From Lactifluus volemus (lineage: Eukaryota; Basidiomycota; Agaricomycetes; Russulales; Russulaceae): DNA of 64,000 nucleotides. Shown here one piece after another: positions 60,545 through 64,000 of this stretch. The stretch's first letter is position 1; each line of letters starts with the position of its first letter. The DNA is taken from contig WTXI01000039.1 in assembly GCA_022376515.1 (NCBI GenBank), positions 62,001 to 126,000 of the forward strand, written 5' to 3'. A program made the translations under genes and the position numbers. Under the pieces are notes generated by a model that was given only the letters and a program-made list of their open reading frames with translations, had not been told where the DNA came from and did not search any database.

Positions 60545-62386
60545 ATACCCAACTCAGAGGTGACGAGTGACTGGTTGTGTAAACCGCCCACTTACGCAAA
60601 CTCATGGTGAGCTCGCTACACGATGATGTGTCGGCGCCCGCCGGTGCTGGATCGGCCATAAATCAGTGGTCGGGACTTTTCTAATGCCGAGGGAAGAACA
60701 GTTTTGCATCACAATACGTGAGTGTTTGTTTCCTTCTGTGAATTCCCAGTGAGTACTAGTATCCTCGCTCTACAATGCATATAAATCACCCCGAATCCAT
60801 GGTATCGGTGTCTCGTGCATGCTAACATCATAGCATTGCGTAAGTTACCTCGGAAAGCCGCCGACGAAGTAAAGCCAATTCTCCGGTCTATGCTAGCCTG
60901 TGTCGGACGCGAACCGGCGTGCCAACCTAGGTTCTGAACTATACAGTACTGATAGAATAGAATTTCGAGGCGAATGTGGGGTACAGTATGAGCATCGATT
61001 CCCGCGCCATGCGCATGTTACCGGTGAACCGTGAAATCAATCGCGTACTAAAGGATCTTCTATATCGGAACGCCGCCATTGTCGGGCATCCCCCACTCTG
61101 CTTCATTAATATGCGGCGCCTGATGTGTGGTAATCGCAAGAGGCGATTGGAAGGAATTTGGGCCCGTGCTTGGTATTGGGTGGGAGTTGAGAAGGGATAC
61201 ATTGCCGAGTACTTCAAGTTGGTGCCTTGGCTCTTACGTATACAGAAGAGGTCTGCCAGTCGTTTACATTGCGATTTATCATTTATGTCACTGTCAGTGA
61301 CGCTTCTGAATCTATCTCGTACGTTTGTGTGCCCATCGATTTTTCATCCAATCATCTAGCATCTCTGGAACCCAAAGTTGGCTTCTTTTAGTTTCAATAC
61401 AGATTTCATTATTTATTGTTGTTAGTTTGACGCCATCTCTCCAGGTCAGTATAGTCATGGTTCCTCTGAGTCTCATTGTATCGTGGTGTAAGTTATGTCC
61501 AGCGTTGTCCCCTACCCTGGAAACACCCACGGCGCCCTCGAAACCTTGGCCAGCGTCCTTCAGGGTCCACACAGAGCGACGCCACCTCCTGCGCCCCACC
61601 TCGTGTTTCGCTTGTTTCTTTTGATGCTTTGCTTTGTTTTTTATGGATGCGGTCTAACGCCATACAGTTATCCGAGTCTGCACTGCACATTTCTCGGGCT
61701 TGCTTACCCGTATTCCATCCCCACCTCAGTTCGCGCGCTGTATACAGCACCCTCACATTCTCGCCGGTCCTGCGTTATCGGCTTTTCTCTCTTTTGCTAT
61801 AACACTAGTAGAAAACCTTTCTGCATTTGCCCCGGGAATCGACAAGTGAGATAGTCAAGCATTGAAAGACGATGTGTCGTTCGATTCTTGATTACCTTAC
61901 TTTTTGTTTCCTCTACTTGCTCACTGCCTGTGAAGTTTTCGCGGAACTCATTGGATTGCTATGCACTCGCGTCATATACTCTATGGCCACACCATTCCGC
62001 TAGTCGTCTTTGTGTATACTGGATTTTGTACTTGAAAGGGTGACGACAAACCGAAGTAGCTAGCTACCCATGTTGCCCCTCGATAGTAACTCCCGTCTTC
62101 TTAAGCCATTCTCGTGTTTCACGTTCAAGTTGTTCTATTATTCGCCGTGTCTCCATTACACATGTTCGTTTCTCATTGTAGTTTCTATGCATCAACGTAC
62201 ATCGGAGTGCTTGAGCACCGCGCGACTTACGCTGTAGCAGACGGGCCTAAAAAGGAGAAAGGGTGCAAGATCCTGTTGGGTACAGAGCCGAAGCGACGGG
62301 AAATTCCGGTGATTATATAATCAAAGGAAAGTTCCGACCAAACTTTGGTGTGCGACCATGGTCGTCTTACTCGCTGTCGTCGACAA
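60545..62386. other. Intergenic, no recognised gene
   Basis: Upstream region of the complex I subunit gene. Overlapping frames on both strands at 60940-61360 and 61310-61850 have no convincing motif. A plus-strand frame ending at 62320 (YAVADGPKKEKGCKILLGTE) looks coding-like and could be a 3'-terminal exon of an unseen gene, but no matching upstream exon was found. Confidence 0.35.
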
Positions 62387-64000
62387 ATGTTCAAAACTAC
62401 AAGATCTGCATGTGAGTGGCTTAAATACCAAATCTTATCGATTACACGATATAATGGGCTCATCAGGTTCCGCACGGTCTCTGGGCAGAAGAACCCTAGC
62501 TACCGTACAGGATACGCCTGTTCGGCGATATGGGGGGTTGAAGGACCAGGACCGTATCTTCACAAATGCTTATTTGCGTCATGATCATGGTATTAAGGGT
62601 GCTTTAGTGCGTCATCTGATTCTCTTCCCCAATCCTTGTCCTTATCTGTCTTTCAGTCTCGTGGTGATTGGCATAAGACAAAAGATATCCTCCTAAAAGG
62701 CGACTCGTGGATCATCCAGACCATCAAGGATTCTGGCCTTCGTGGACGCGGAGGTGCTGGTTTCCCAAGCGGACTTAAGTGGAGTTTTATGAACAAGCCT
62801 GGTTGGGAGAAAGACCCAAGGTCCGTCTGATTGATCTCACTCTTGTTGACGCGAATCTGACCTCGCGTCTCAGACCTCGTTATTTGGTCGTCAACGCCGA
62901 TGAAGGGGAGCCAGGAACGTGCAAAGATCGTGAAATATTACGCGGCGACCCTCATAAACTCGTAGAGGGCTGTCTCGTAGCCGGTCGCGCTATGAATGCC
63001 ACTGCTGCGTACATCTACATCCGTGGCGAGTTCTTCCAGAGGCTTCGCACCTTCAGCAGGCCATCACGGAGGCATACAAAGCAGGCTTTCTTGGCAAGAA
63101 CGCATGCGGCTCTGGCTATGCGTTCGACGTCTACGTGCACCGCGGGGCGGGCGCATACATCTGCGGCGAGGAACGGCGCTTATCGAAAGCTTAGAGGGAA
63201 AGCAAGGAAAACCCCGTCTCAAACCCCCATTTCCCGCGGACGTTGGTCTTTTCGGATGCCCGTCGACGGTGGCGAATGTTGAGACCGTCGCCGTCGCGCC
63301 GACAATCTGCCGCCGCGGTGCAAGCTGGTTCGCTGGCTTTGGTCGAGAGCGAAACCAGGGCACAAAGCTTTTCTGCATCAGCGGACACGTCAACAACCCG
63401 TGTGTTATCGAAGAGGAGATGAGCATTCCATTGAAGGATCTTATCGAGAAACATGCCGGAGGTGTCCGCGGGGGCTGGGATAATTTGCTCGGGATCATTC
63501 CTGGTGGGAGTTCTGTCCCCGTGCTCCCGAAGCCCAAGTGTGCAGAGGTTCTGTGAGTGAACACTCATCGTTCCCTCGCCCGCCTAATTCTACCTGTAGA
63601 ATGGATTTCGACTCTCTGAAGGACGCTCAGTCCGGTCTCGGCACCGGGGCCGTCATCGTGATGGACAAATCAACTGACATCGTCTTGGCTATTGCTCGGT
63701 TCTCTCAAGTACGCCGTGTTTTATTCCCTATTAAACCCTCAGCTCCGTCTGACATTTGTACAGTTCTATAAGCACGAGTCGTGCGGGCAGTGTACACCCT
63801 GCAGAGAGGGAACTACATGGATGATGAACATGATGAATCGCTTTGTCGAGGGCCGTGGACACCAACGGGAGATCGACATGCTTCTGGAACTGACGTGAGT
63901 GTGTCCATCACTCTGCATCTCTGGCTCATCCCACTTTCCACGCCTCCTCCGTAGTAAACAAGTCGAGGGTCGTACAATCTGTGCTCTCGGTGACGCAGCA
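62387..64000 (+). CDS. NDUFV1: NADH:ubiquinone oxidoreductase 51-kDa subunit (NDUFV1/NUO51), 3' partial
   Basis: Matrix-arm subunit of mitochondrial complex I that binds FMN and NADH and carries Fe-S cluster N3. Exons: 62387-62411, 62467-62606, 62657-62820, 62874-63552, 63600-63708, 63764-63894 and 63955 to the window end. Start [20 protein letters not shown] makes an Arg-rich mitochondrial presequence once the 55-bp first intron is removed. Family signatures are plain: [63 protein letters not shown], and the cluster motif [12 protein letters not shown] with the last Cys in RTICALGD. In exon 4 two single bases are missing (about 63038, in EFFQEA; about 63173, in CGEETALIE). Adding them makes the exons sum to 432 codons in frame. 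Sequence error is the simplest explanation. Confidence 0.95.

Overview
The window is nuclear DNA from a filamentous basidiomycete, most likely an Agaricomycete. Evidence: intron-rich genes with short GT-AG introns (about 47-80 bp), a division-1 chitin synthase, fungal NACHT-WD40 receptors and F-box proteins. A Rhizoctonia/Ceratobasidium-type genome is my best guess, from memory of similar NLR-rich genomes; the window does not prove it.

Layout. (1) 1-6336: two housekeeping genes converging tail to tail, the 3' part of an S9-type serine peptidase (+) and a complete 18-exon chitin synthase (-). (2) About 7.65-53.9 kb: a tandem segmental array of four related blocks (A-D, about 10-13 kb each). 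Every block carries, on the minus strand, a large C2-NACHT-WD40 NLR-like gene followed (upstream of the NLR) by F-box protein sequence. Blocks B, C and D also carry a copy of the GPI-transamidase subunit PIG-T/Gpi16. In B and C the PIG-T copy is decayed and its 5' exon is fused to a second, truncated F-box fragment; block A lacks PIG-T. NLR2 and NLR4 read open throughout, NLR1 has three and NLR3 one single-base frameshift. Four block-specific insertions look mobile: an 1154-bp element with 43-bp perfect terminal inverted repeats (A), a ~450-bp possible solo LTR (B), a 300-bp insertion with a 7-bp target duplication (C, just 3' of NLR3), and a 282-bp MITE-like element with CATCAG termini and a 40-bp perfect palindrome (C). 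(3) 53.9-62.4 kb: mostly low-coding sequence with one weakly supported small gene and some coding-like fragments. (4) 62387-end: the 5' part of the nuclear gene for the complex I 51-kDa subunit (NDUFV1/NUO51).

How it fits together. The array is an NLR birth-and-death locus in which a neighbouring essential gene (PIG-T) and an F-box gene were carried along by duplication. The NLRs share exon structure and a conserved CACGTG box about 80-100 bp before the start codon, which suggests common regulation. Single-base deletions, many in short homopolymers, appear in NLR1, NLR3, PIG-T (block D) and also in NDUFV1, which should be essential. Part of the apparent gene breakage may therefore be sequencing or assembly error.
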